Of a stretch of DNA of 8,654 nucleotides, positions 1 through 6,258 are shown piece by piece (the first letter of the stretch is position 1; each line of letters begins with the position of its first letter). The DNA lies in NCBI GenBank assembly GCA_017995595.1, contig JAGOIO010000047.1, positions 1 through 8,654 of the forward strand. The letters are read 5' to 3'. The stretch comes from a bacterium. GTDB lineage: Bacteria > Cyanobacteriota > Vampirovibrionia > Gastranaerophilales > Gastranaerophilaceae. Under the pieces are notes generated by a model that was not told where the DNA came from, did no database searches, and worked only from the letters and a program-made list of their open reading frames with translations. Position numbers and translations under genes: made by a program.

Positions 1-204
1 CAAATATCTTGGTACAATTGTTGCTCCATATAGAATACCACTAAGAGTCAATGTTGACATTGAAAATCCATTGTATTCCATTTTGTCAGATAATTTCTTT
101 AATGTTTTATTTGAACAAACTGTTTCTCCGATTTTCGTTTGAATTGAGCCTAATGAACCGAATGAAGGTTTATTTGTAGCATTTATTGAATTTATACTAA
201 CCAT
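1..204 (-). CDS. SF-motif membrane-associated family protein, N-terminal part (runs off left edge)
   Basis: Only the first 68 codons are present; the 3' end lies outside the window. No function is recognised. The protein opens with a short polar leader (MVSINSINATNK) followed by PSFGSLG at residues 13-19. This is the same kind of SF motif that opens the three other large unknown proteins here. Residues 48-66 form a hydrophobic segment ending GATIVPR, which resembles GWALPK and GTIIPK near the C-termini of the 564-aa and 567-aa proteins. The ATG at 204-202 is preceded by a near-perfect ribosome site six bases away. The start lies inside the last codons of the upstream 342-aa gene (8-bp overlap, different frame), so the two are almost certainly co-transcribed and translationally linked. 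Membership of the family is inferred from two short motifs. The reading frame and start are secure. Confidence 0.75.
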   Translation of the reverse strand, partial: MVSINSINATNKPSFGSLGSIQTKIGETVCSNKTLKKLSDKMEYNGFSMSTLTLSGILYGATIVPRYL

Positions 205-1225
205 TTTTAACCTCCTTATTTTGTTCTGCAATTTGTGGTCTCTTTGACTCCGGTGCATCTAAACCTGCAAGTGCCGGATTGGATTTATCCTTTGTATTGT
301 AAATTTTTGGTATATTTACATAAAACATTACTGCAGCGAGTGTCATAAATCCGTTAGTTAACCATCTTGAACCAACTTTACGTTTCCCAAAATCTTTTAT
401 AAATTCTTCAATTTTACCGTCTGTTCCTTTGAATTTTTTGCTGATTGTAGAACTTATATCTTCTGTATAATCATTTACATTTTTTATATATTTCTCTAAA
501 TCAGAATTCTCGACACCATCTTTGCCTGTAACTTTGAAAGAACAACCTGTTGATGATGCTGTAGGTGATGCATATTTCTTTCTCAGTTCTCTATATTCAT
601 CTATTATTCCGTCTCGAATATCTTTTGTATCACCTTTTCTGCTCTTTATAAAGTGTAACTTTGCAGAGCCGGCTTCCTCAAATTTTTCGGCAAAATGCGT
701 TACTGTCTTATCAAATTCTTCACCTTTTAAATTTGGCAAAGATTCTTTTAACATATTTTCAGCAGAGTGTTTATATAATGCACTCTTTAATGTTTTTTCA
801 TCACCAATTACTTTTGAATCAAGTGTCTTTGCATATTCTCCGTAATTAGTTGATAAATTCTTTATTGCATCAATTCCTACATTGTTTGCTCTACCACAAA
901 GCTTTTTGATATTGTAACTTAAAATTCCCGGAATGATAAATGCTGCAGGTCCACTGATTAATTCTCTTTTTAATACTAACCATGCATAGCCAAAATTATA
1001 TTTACCATCATTTTGGTCTTTATTTCGATACAAGGCTTTAGCGGTTCTCGGAAGTCCCATTCCACAAAAATCTTGTGTCAAGAAACTCGCTGCAAGTCCG
1101 CCTGCTGCAATTCCGTCCATTAACCCTACGACAGGATTAAATCCACGAAAAGAAGCTTTTCTGCTACTTGTCGATGGTATCAAATTATTCTGATTACTCA
1201 TTGGAGATATTGCTTTTATCGTCAT
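197..1225 (-). CDS. Uncharacterised membrane protein of the SF/PRT family, short form (342 aa)
   Basis: Function is not recognised. What can be seen: a polar leader (1-23); KASFRGF at 23-29; a hydrophobic stretch at about 33-52; then C54, M56 and LPRTA at 58-62, nearly matching CMDLPRTA in the 564-aa protein. KRELISG at 87-92 and IIPG at 97-100 match RRESSG and IPG in the 567-aa protein. A hydrophobic stretch at 92-109 is followed by a long charged, probably helical middle (about 115-285), then a last hydrophobic segment at 288-306 ending NIPKIYN, and a polar tail. It looks like a short version of the two long paralogues, with the intermediate membrane block missing. The ATG at 1225 has GGAAGG seven bases upstream, and no better start is visible. 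It is first in a minus-strand operon and overlaps the next start by 8 bp. Envelope location is inferred from the hydrophobic segments; no classical signal peptide is seen. Confidence 0.85.
   Translation of the reverse strand: MTIKAISPMSNQNNLIPSTSSRKASFRGFNPVVGLMDGIAAGGLAASFLTQDFCGMGLPRTAKALYRNKDQNDGKYNFGYAWLVLKRELISGPAAFIIPGILSYNIKKLCGRANNVGIDAIKNLSTNYGEYAKTLDSKVIGDEKTLKSALYKHSAENMLKESLPNLKGEEFDKTVTHFAEKFEEAGSAKLHFIKSRKGDTKDIRDGIIDEYRELRKKYASPTASSTGCSFKVTGKDGVENSDLEKYIKNVNDYTEDISSTISKKFKGTDGKIEEFIKDFGKRKVGSRWLTNGFMTLAAVMFYVNIPKIYNTKDKSNPALAGLDAPESKRPQIAEQNKEVKNG
209..217 (-). promoter_or_regulatory. Strong Shine-Dalgarno inside the upstream gene
   Basis: The minus strand reads AAGGAGGTT, an almost full anti-16S match, six bases before the ATG at 204. 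It lies within the final codons (N-K-E-V-K) of the 342-aa gene. Placement and strength decide the start of the downstream gene and suggest it is made at least as strongly as its upstream neighbour. Confidence 0.8.
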
Positions 1226-1260
1226 TAGGTTACCTTCCCTACCATAAATATTTCTTAGTT

Positions 1261-1387
1261 AGGTATTTTACAAATTAATATACCTTACTACACCTATTCC
1301 ATATTATTTTAAAAAACCTGCTTAATTAAAAATTGCTATTTAACTCGATTTTTATTAAGGTATTTTTACAAACTGATATATCTTTTA
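1261..1387. repeat. Two imperfect 27-30 bp repeats in the minus-strand leader
   Basis: Copy one is 1261-1287 and copy two about 1358-1387. Both begin AGGTATTTT, continue through ACAAA and ATATA, and end in a C/T-rich part. Copy one has inverted arms AGGTAT and ATACCT separated by 13 bases. In the minus-strand RNA, AUACCUUA of copy two (1363-1356) is exactly complementary to UAAGGUAU of copy one (1287-1280). That second arm can also pair with the downstream AUACCU, so two pairings are mutually exclusive. The repeats could be operators or leader RNA structure. The sequence similarity is seen; the role is inferred. Confidence 0.5.
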
Positions 1388-1413
1388 CGCATGTAGTAGT
1401 TCTTTACTTCTCA

Positions 1414-1442
1414 AGTATATTCCTTACATGTTCTGTTTTCAA
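1414..1442 (-). promoter_or_regulatory. Sigma-70-type promoter for the minus-strand family operon
   Basis: On the minus strand TTGAAA (1442-1437) and TATACT (1419-1414) are separated by exactly 17 bases, each matching consensus at 5 of 6 positions. Transcription would start near 1407, leaving a leader of about 180 nt before the 342-aa gene. No comparable promoter was found nearer the start codon. Confidence 0.6.
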
Positions 1443-1466
1443 GAGTTTTATTGTTTTTGCATTATC

Positions 1467-1480
1467 TTTGTTAACAAAAA
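1467..1480. repeat. Palindromic 14-mer, copy 1 (TTTGTTAACAAAAA)
   Basis: The first 12 bases, TTTGTTAACAAA, are a perfect palindrome. The same 14 bases recur at 4250-4263 in the other large intergenic region. Here the centre is about 65 bp upstream of the predicted minus-strand start, a position where activators often bind. It is a possible shared operator; the role is inferred. Confidence 0.4.
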
Positions 1481-1581
1481 CTACTCTCGTTTGGTAGTAA
1501 TATTAAAATCTGTCTTTTCAAAATACCATATAATTATATACATGTATTAATATAATATCTAGTGGATTTTTGGCATGCTTC

Positions 1582-1590
1582 TGTTATAAT
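1582..1590 (+). promoter_or_regulatory. Extended -10 promoter for the permease/radical SAM operon
   Basis: TGTTATAAT is a perfect extended -10 element (TG-N-TATAAT). The -35 position holds only a weak match (TGGATT). Transcription would begin near 1597, giving a leader of about 22 nt before the ATG at 1619. The promoter lies inside the longest open frame, which argues against a start upstream at 1562. Confidence 0.65.
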
Positions 1591-1608
1591 TGCTTTGTTA
1601 ATAATTAT

Positions 1609-1612
1609 GGAG
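1609..1612 (+). promoter_or_regulatory. Ribosome binding site deciding the permease start
   Basis: GGAG lies six bases before the ATG at 1619. Neither the in-frame GTG at 1562 nor the ATG at 1607 has a comparable site, and both lie at or before the predicted promoter and leader start. Confidence 0.6.
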
Positions 1613-1618
1613 TTTTAT

Positions 1619-2644
1619 ATGTTCGGAAAAGATTTTATTACAAAGAAAAACATAATATTTGTTCTACTTGTTATAATTGTTTTATTTTTTGTTTCTGCAA
1701 TAAAGGATATTGCTTTATTATTCTTTGCAGCTTACGTAATAGCATGTTCATTAAATCCTTTGGTTGACTTGGTTTCAAAAAAAATGAACAGATGTATTGC
1801 TTCATCTTTGGTGTTATTTGCAACAATTACAGTAATTTTTGCATTCTTTATTCCTGTTATTTTTGTTGCCGTTAAGCAGGTTGAAGCCGTTGCTGATTTT
1901 TTGCCTCAACGATTTATGGCATGCCAAGATTTCTTTTTAAATTATCAATTCTACGGACATAAACTTCCTGATTTTATTAATTTCAACTCTATTATGGGTA
2001 GTTCAACGCACATGGCTTCAGGATTGGTTAATCAATCTATAAATATTACTATTGGTTTTGCTCAAAATATTATCTTCTTTTTAGCGGTATGTATGATTGT
2101 TTTCTATCTATTAGTTGATAAAGAAGCAATAAGAAATTATTTTATAAGTATTTTCCCACAAAAAATGAGAGAAAAGACAAAGATGATTTCAGAAACTATG
2201 GCACACAAAGTCGGTGGATATGTTGTGGCTCAGATATTAAGCATGGTTGCTGTCGGTGGTATTACCGCAATATTTTTAGCAATATTGAAAGTTGACTATT
2301 CCTTGTTATTGGGTTTGATTACAGGAGTTTTGGACATTATTCCTATTGTAGGTCCTACGATAGCCTTGCTACTTTGTTTGTTCTTTGCCTATTCTTATGG
2401 GTGGGTAGGATTGCTTTTAACTTTGATAGCCTTTTTAGCTGCACAATGGCTTGCTAATAATCTTGTCAAACCTGTTGTTTTTGGTAAATTTTTGAATTTA
2501 CACCCGCTTGTAATTATTTTTGCATTACTTGTTTGTGCTCAATTCTTAGGTGTTTGGGGGGTAATATTAGCTCCTGCGATTGCGGCTATTGTCTATGTTT
2601 TGTTTGATGAATTATATTTAAAGGAAATAAATAAAGTAAAATAA
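1619..2644 (+). CDS. AI-2E / PerM-family membrane transporter (341 aa)
   Basis: This is a polytopic inner-membrane protein of the AI-2E transporter family (relatives include TqsA, YhhT and PerM). Members have been linked to export of autoinducer-2 or other small solutes and ions, but the substrate here cannot be read from sequence. It has two N-terminal membrane segments (about 11-28 and 30-48), a third near 62-86, and a soluble region to about 140. Hydrophobic segments then resume, and the C-terminal core carries the family hallmarks: LDIIPIVGP (238-246), LVKPVVFG (282-289), LHPLVIIFALL (294-304) and a Gly/Pro-rich FLGVWGVILAPAI (309-321). Length is normal for the family. The start at 1619 is chosen over GTG at 1562 because of the promoter and GGAG site; the longer frame would give 360 aa. 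It shares one base (TAATG) with the radical SAM gene, so the two form an operon. Family assignment is firm; specificity is open. Confidence 0.9.
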   Translation: MFGKDFITKKNIIFVLLVIIVLFFVSAIKDIALLFFAAYVIACSLNPLVDLVSKKMNRCIASSLVLFATITVIFAFFIPVIFVAVKQVEAVADFLPQRFMACQDFFLNYQFYGHKLPDFINFNSIMGSSTHMASGLVNQSINITIGFAQNIIFFLAVCMIVFYLLVDKEAIRNYFISIFPQKMREKTKMISETMAHKVGGYVVAQILSMVAVGGITAIFLAILKVDYSLLLGLITGVLDIIPIVGPTIALLLCLFFAYSYGWVGLLLTLIAFLAAQWLANNLVKPVVFGKFLNLHPLVIIFALLVCAQFLGVWGVILAPAIAAIVYVLFDELYLKEINKVK

Positions 2645-4209
2645 TGAATAATATTTTGAATGAAGAAACTTTTTTGTATGAAACAGTTGATAAAAAAGAT
2701 GCCAGCTATAATGTATGGTTAGCTTTTCCGGGAAGTTATCCGTTTTCAATGTCCTCTTTAGGTCATTTATGGCTGTTTAAATGTATTGATGAGTTAGAAG
2801 ATGTTAATATTGAAAGAATTTGTGCGGATACTGAAAGAACACAAATAATGCCAAAAGATGTTAATATGTTAGGCTTTTCACTCTCATTTGATTATGATTT
2901 CATAAATATTTTTAAAATATTAGAAACATATAATATTTCTGCGTTTACCTCTGAAAGAGATGAGAATACTCCGCTTATTTTTGCTGGCGGACCTGTTTTA
3001 ACTTCTAATCCTGCACCTTACAAAGATATTTTTGATTTTATGATAATAGGCGACGGTGAAGAGTTGACTATTCAGGCTGTTAATTTGTGCAAGAAAATGG
3101 TCGGAGAATCAAAAGTTGATATATTAAAAGCTTTGTCTGAAATTGACGGAATTTTTGTGCCGTTATTTCCAAAAGATGTAAATAAATGTAGTTGTAAAGT
3201 TTCTTCTGATTGTGTATTTTCTCCAATATTGACAGAAAGAAGCTTTTTTAAAAATACTTTAATTATAGAGATTGCGAGAGGTTGTGCAAACAGATGCGGT
3301 TTTTGTATTGCATCATATATAAATCTTCCTGCAAGGTTTGCACCTTTTGAAAAGATAAAAAATATAATAGATAAAGGGTTAGAGCATACTAATAAAATTG
3401 CACTTTTAGGTGCATTGATATCTGCACACCCCGATTTTGAAAAAATTTGTGAATATATAAGGACAAAAAGACAGGAAATTCCAGAATTAGAGTTGAGTGT
3501 ATCTTCACTTCGAGTCGATTCTGTCGAGCCTGAAGTAGTTAAAACTTTGGTTGAATGTGGACAAAAGCATGCCACAATAGCTATTGAAGCCGGTAGTGAG
3601 CGTTTGAGAAAAGTTATAAATAAGAATGTAACAAATGAACAAATATTTAATACTGTTGATGTTGCACAAAAAAATGGATTAAAAGGGTTAAAAATTTATG
3701 CGATGATTGGGGTTCCTACAGAAACTCAAGAAGACTTAGATGCAATGCTTAATCTTGCAAAAGATTTGAAAAATTTGCATAAAGGTTTTGATTTAAGTTT
3801 TGGGTTTTCGACATTTGTTCCAAAACCTCATACTCCTTTTCAATGGTGTGCGAGAGAAGATATTAAATCGTTAGAAAAAAAACAAAATTATTTAAAGAAA
3901 GAATTTCATAAAATGGGTGTAAAGGCTAATTTCTCAAGTGCTAAGTGGGATTATTATCAGGCACTTCTTTCTCGTGGTGATGAAAAATTAGGAAAATATA
4001 TTTATGAAGTTTATAAAAATGGTGCTAATTTAGGTGCTTTAAAATCTGTATATAAGGACTTTTATAAGTCAAAGTTGCTTCCTGACAGTGATTATTATGC
4101 ACTTCGAGAAATTCCGACAACTGAAAATTTACCTTGGGATTTTATAAAAATAAATCCTGGCAAAGATTTTTTGAAACAAGAGCATGACCGTTTATTAAAT
4201 ATTTCTTGA
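2644..4209 (+). CDS. B12-binding-domain-like radical SAM protein (TIGR03960-type, 521 aa)
   Basis: This is a cytoplasmic radical SAM enzyme of unknown reaction. The cluster motif is C214-ANR-C218-GF-C221 (CX3CX2C). EAGSERLR (315-322) and the MIGVPTETQEDL region (354-365) are typical of the radical SAM barrel. The N-terminal 150 residues resemble a cobalamin-binding-like domain, with SMSSLG (35-40), GGPVLTSNPAP (115-125) and IGDGEE (135-140). A canonical DxHxxG cobalamin motif is not visible, so B12 use is uncertain. The C-terminal part (about 430-500, ALLSRGDEKLG onward) matches the style of the uncharacterised TIGR03960 group, named from memory of family patterns. Other bacteria often keep this gene near a DUF2344 gene or ribonuclease G; none is in this window. 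The ATG overlaps the permease stop as TAATG. The nearest purine-rich stretch (AAGGA) is about 18 bases away, so translation probably relies on coupling. Confidence 0.88.
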   Translation: MNNILNEETFLYETVDKKDASYNVWLAFPGSYPFSMSSLGHLWLFKCIDELEDVNIERICADTERTQIMPKDVNMLGFSLSFDYDFINIFKILETYNISAFTSERDENTPLIFAGGPVLTSNPAPYKDIFDFMIIGDGEELTIQAVNLCKKMVGESKVDILKALSEIDGIFVPLFPKDVNKCSCKVSSDCVFSPILTERSFFKNTLIIEIARGCANRCGFCIASYINLPARFAPFEKIKNIIDKGLEHTNKIALLGALISAHPDFEKICEYIRTKRQEIPELELSVSSLRVDSVEPEVVKTLVECGQKHATIAIEAGSERLRKVINKNVTNEQIFNTVDVAQKNGLKGLKIYAMIGVPTETQEDLDAMLNLAKDLKNLHKGFDLSFGFSTFVPKPHTPFQWCAREDIKSLEKKQNYLKKEFHKMGVKANFSSAKWDYYQALLSRGDEKLGKYIYEVYKNGANLGALKSVYKDFYKSKLLPDSDYYALREIPTTENLPWDFIKINPGKDFLKQEHDRLLNIS

Positions 4210-4232
4210 ATTTATGGAATATATGTCTGGTT

Positions 4233-4263
4233 TTAACAAAAAAGTTCGATTTGTTAACAAAAA
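4233..4263. repeat. Paired TTAACAAAAA boxes including palindromic 14-mer, copy 2
   Basis: TTAACAAAAA starts at 4233 and again at 4254, exactly 21 bp apart (about two helical turns). The second is part of TTTGTTAACAAAAA (4250-4263), identical to 1467-1480. Helically phased boxes would suit a protein bound on one DNA face. Function is inferred. Confidence 0.4.
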
Positions 4264-4278
4264 TTTACAACTTTTTTT
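4238..4278 (+). terminator. Weak, AT-only terminator candidate after the radical SAM gene
   Basis: AAAAAAGTT (4238-4246) and AACTTTTTT (4269-4277) can form a 9-bp stem with a 22-base loop, followed by more T-rich sequence. The stem has only one G-C pair and a long loop, so it is marginal. It is listed because the operon needs an end somewhere before the next promoter. Confidence 0.3.
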
Positions 4279-4468
4279 GTTTTAATTTTTAATATTTTTT
4301 GAAAAACATGCACTTTTTTTGCAAAATTTAAACAAAAATTTCAAAAAAAACGTTTTAAAATGTTCTATTTTTACAATTTTATGCAACATGGTCTCTTAAT
4401 ATAAACTTTACAATTAGTGTGAACATGGCAATTATTATTTTCTCGTGCTTTTAAAATATATATCTAGT

Positions 4469-4477
4469 TGATATGAT
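4469..4477 (+). promoter_or_regulatory. Extended -10 promoter for the 567-aa/564-aa gene pair
   Basis: TGATATGAT matches TG-N-TATAAT at all but one base. The -35 position (TTTTAA) is weak. A start near 4484 gives a leader of about 28 nt to the ATG at 4512. The architecture is the same as the permease promoter. Confidence 0.5.
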
Positions 4478-4511
4478 AAAGGTGTTATTTAGTTAAGTCG
4501 AAAAAGTGGGT

Positions 4512-6215
4512 ATGTTAAACAACGTTTCTTCAAATAAATTTAATAGTTGCGGAACAGGACGAAAGAATATAAATTCTTCAAATCCAAATGTTACAAAGAA
4601 TGCAAGAACTAATGCTCCAAGTTTTAATGGTGGAGTTTTAGATGTTGCAATGTTGCCATTACAGTTCTTTGAATCACAACCAATGATGAATGTTGGAGTA
4701 AAAGATTGTGTAACAGCTATTGGACCAAGAACGTATCAAGAATCAAAAACCAACGGCTTTGCCGGCTTTGAAGCATTTAGACGTGAATCTTCTGGCTTAA
4801 TTGTAAACTGTATGATTCCTGGTGTTGTTGTTGCCGGAGTCGCTAAGCTTTTAAATAAAAAAGTTTTTGGTTATAAATCAGGCATGGCTTCAAATTGGGC
4901 TGATGAAAAGACATTGAATACTATTGCTGATTATTGGAAAGATTCAAAAGTTTCAAATGATGTCAAGGTTGCTACAACTCTTAGAAATATAATAAGTAAA
5001 ACATCAGGAAATGATGATAAGAGTGGCGTTTTAAAAACTTTCGACAAAATAATAGATTATGATAAAGAAATTACTATAAGTGATGGTAAAACAAAAAGTG
5101 TAAATACTGCAATTTCTGATTTAGCAAAGAAAATAGCAGACAAAGATAAGAACGTATCTAATAAAGATTGTGATGATTTATATAAATGTATAGTTGAACA
5201 AACTCATATTTCTGAGGGAATAAAAGTTGGCGAAAAAGACATGACTGTAAATCTAAAATCACTATTACAAGGTTCAACAGGTCTTTTAAAAGAATTTACA
5301 AACAATGGTGCTTATGAAAAAGAAGCCGTTGATAACATAGTAAAAAAATCTGTAAAATTAGTAAATATAAAAAGTATGGCAGGTTTGTTCGGAGTTGTTA
5401 TTCCGTTAGCTTTGGCAATGCAACCAATAAACAGATTTATTACAGAAAAAGTTTCAGGTAAAAAAGGTGCTCCTATTTACAAAGATTTTACTGCAAATGA
5501 TAAGAAAAAAGAAATGACAAGTGCAGAAAAAGGTAAATTGTGGGTTCATAAAATTTTATCAGCTGCAGCAATGTGTGGAGTTGCTTTGATTTCAACAAAA
5601 GGTAAACTTCCAAACAAGGAAATGTTACAATTTAGGGGTATATTCCCATCTATGGATCAGGCCAGAATTGTTTCAACTGCAACATTTGCAAGTCGTATTC
5701 TTTCATCTCAAGATGAAAATGACAGACGAGAAGCAACAATTAGAGATATTGGTACATTCTCAGCTCTATATTTCTTAGGTGATTATATTTCAAAAGGTAC
5801 TGCTTCTTTAATTGAAAAATTTAAACCGGAAGTTTCATTAACAAAATCAGAAAAGGCTTTGGATAAGAATGCAGGTTTCTTTGGAAAATTAAAACACTGG
5901 GCTGTTGATACAACGTTGAAATCATCAGAAGAAGTTGTTGGAAAAACTGCAAAGACAATGCGTTCAGTATGTCAATTAAGTGATATTTTATTCTCATTTG
6001 CTTTGTTGGGTACAATAATTCCAAAGGTAACAAGACATTTAACAGATATGCATCATGCTGAAGATATGAAAAAAGCAGGTATGACAGACGAAGAAATAGC
6101 AAAATACTACAAAAATAAACCCCAAGACTCGGCAACATTTACGGGCATGTCGAGTGAGTCCTCATCAATGAGCGGTACTACCGCCGGCGGCTCCACGTCC
6201 ATGACGAAGTCGTAG
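4512..6215 (+). CDS. Uncharacterised membrane-associated SF/PRT family protein, long form with Ser-rich tail (567 aa)
   Basis: Function is not recognised. Order of parts: an Asn/Ser/Lys-rich leader (1-34); APSFNGG (35-41); GPRT (71-74); RRESSG (90-95) and IPG (102-104), both shared with the 342-aa protein; a hydrophobic stretch at about 96-113; a charged helical region (120-285); hydrophobic 288-304 ending QPINRFI; a second at about 343-362; a conserved block from LQFRGIF (372-378) to about 436 that aligns with the 564-aa protein; hydrophobic 490-503 ending GTIIPK; a charged stretch; and a Ser/Thr/Gly tail (537-567) encoded by GC-rich DNA. GTG at 4506 would add two residues. ATG at 4512 is preferred by codon type, although neither has a convincing ribosome site. 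An in-frame TAA at 4494-4496 rules out an earlier start. The next gene begins 43 bp downstream, probably in the same operon. A structural or envelope role is a guess. Confidence 0.87.
   Translation: MLNNVSSNKFNSCGTGRKNINSSNPNVTKNARTNAPSFNGGVLDVAMLPLQFFESQPMMNVGVKDCVTAIGPRTYQESKTNGFAGFEAFRRESSGLIVNCMIPGVVVAGVAKLLNKKVFGYKSGMASNWADEKTLNTIADYWKDSKVSNDVKVATTLRNIISKTSGNDDKSGVLKTFDKIIDYDKEITISDGKTKSVNTAISDLAKKIADKDKNVSNKDCDDLYKCIVEQTHISEGIKVGEKDMTVNLKSLLQGSTGLLKEFTNNGAYEKEAVDNIVKKSVKLVNIKSMAGLFGVVIPLALAMQPINRFITEKVSGKKGAPIYKDFTANDKKKEMTSAEKGKLWVHKILSAAAMCGVALISTKGKLPNKEMLQFRGIFPSMDQARIVSTATFASRILSSQDENDRREATIRDIGTFSALYFLGDYISKGTASLIEKFKPEVSLTKSEKALDKNAGFFGKLKHWAVDTTLKSSEEVVGKTAKTMRSVCQLSDILFSFALLGTIIPKVTRHLTDMHHAEDMKKAGMTDEEIAKYYKNKPQDSATFTGMSSESSSMSGTTAGGSTSMTKS
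6119..6215 (+). other. GC-rich segment encoding a Ser/Thr/Gly tail
   Basis: From 6121 to the stop, 55 of 95 bases are G or C (58%), against roughly a third in the rest of the gene. Third codon positions are about 70% G/C. The stretch includes the palindrome CCGCCGGCGG and encodes nine serines in the last 31 residues, using five different serine codons. The 564-aa paralogue ends before the equivalent point, so this tail is an addition. Local acquisition or a recent sequence replacement is likely; an assembly artefact is possible. Confidence 0.75.
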
Positions 6216-6246
6216 AATTATTGTTGATTAGAATTATACATTTAGA

Positions 6247-6251
6247 TAGGA
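6247..6251 (+). promoter_or_regulatory. Ribosome binding site supporting a TTG start
   Basis: TAGGA ends seven bases before the TTG at 6259. No ATG lies in frame until residue 60, which is inside the first hydrophobic segment and past the conserved SF motif. TTG is therefore the best start for the 564-aa gene. Confidence 0.6.
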
Positions 6252-6258
6252 TAAAAAA

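Larger units (their letters stand above)
1226..1618. other. Divergent intergenic region (393 bp) between the family operon and the permease operon
   Basis: No credible gene was found in this AT-rich stretch. It holds the minus-strand promoter, a leader of about 180 nt with two imperfect repeats, a 12-bp perfect palindrome, and the plus-strand extended -10 promoter. Two further TATAAT strings (1529-1534 and 1551-1556) and a small palindrome ATACATGTAT (1538-1547) sit between the divergent promoters. Neither TATAAT has a visible -35, so they are not called as promoters. Confidence 0.6.
4210..4511. other. AT-rich intergenic region (302 bp) before the 567-aa gene
   Basis: No gene was seen. The first ~170 bp are dense A and T tracts, many in phase-like clusters, with the 14-mer palindrome and a weak terminator-like stem. 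The 3' portion holds an extended -10 promoter. AACATGG occurs twice (4385-4391 and 4422-4428), too short to interpret. The tract-rich part may be intrinsically bent; this is inference. Confidence 0.5.

Noticed and set aside
522..849. Plus-strand open frames of 107 and 62 codons opposite the 342-aa gene
   Set aside because: They lie entirely antisense to a well-supported family gene and show no domain-like pattern or ribosome site.
1040..1054. LPRTA as a sortase LPxTG/LPxTA-type sorting signal
   Set aside because: It sits near the N-terminus between hydrophobic segments, not before a C-terminal membrane anchor and basic tail.
1390..1430. CATGTA ... TACATG dyad as a regulator site
   Set aside because: Arms are six bases and 29 bases apart, overlapping the minus-strand promoter; too weak to separate from chance.
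1529..1556. TATAAT strings at 1529-1534 and 1551-1556 as extra promoters
   Set aside because: Neither has a TG extension or a recognisable -35 at 16-18 bases, and such strings are common in AT-rich DNA.
1562..1618. GTG start at 1562 (or ATG at 1607) extending the permease to 360 or 345 aa
   Set aside because: The extension overlaps a perfect extended -10 promoter and has no ribosome site, while ATG 1619 has GGAG six bases upstream.
3072..3575. Minus-strand open frame of 167 codons opposite the radical SAM gene
   Set aside because: It is antisense to the conserved catalytic region; the Cys/Ser-rich translation is a mirror of the real codons.
4314..4349. TTTTTTTG ... CAAAAAAA inverted repeat as a terminator
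   Set aside because: It has one G-C pair and a 20-base loop in homopolymer-rich sequence and is likely to arise by composition alone.
5821..6138. Minus-strand open frame of 105 codons within the 567-aa gene
   Set aside because: Leu/Ser/Tyr-rich translation typical of antisense reading of AT-rich genes; no start signal.
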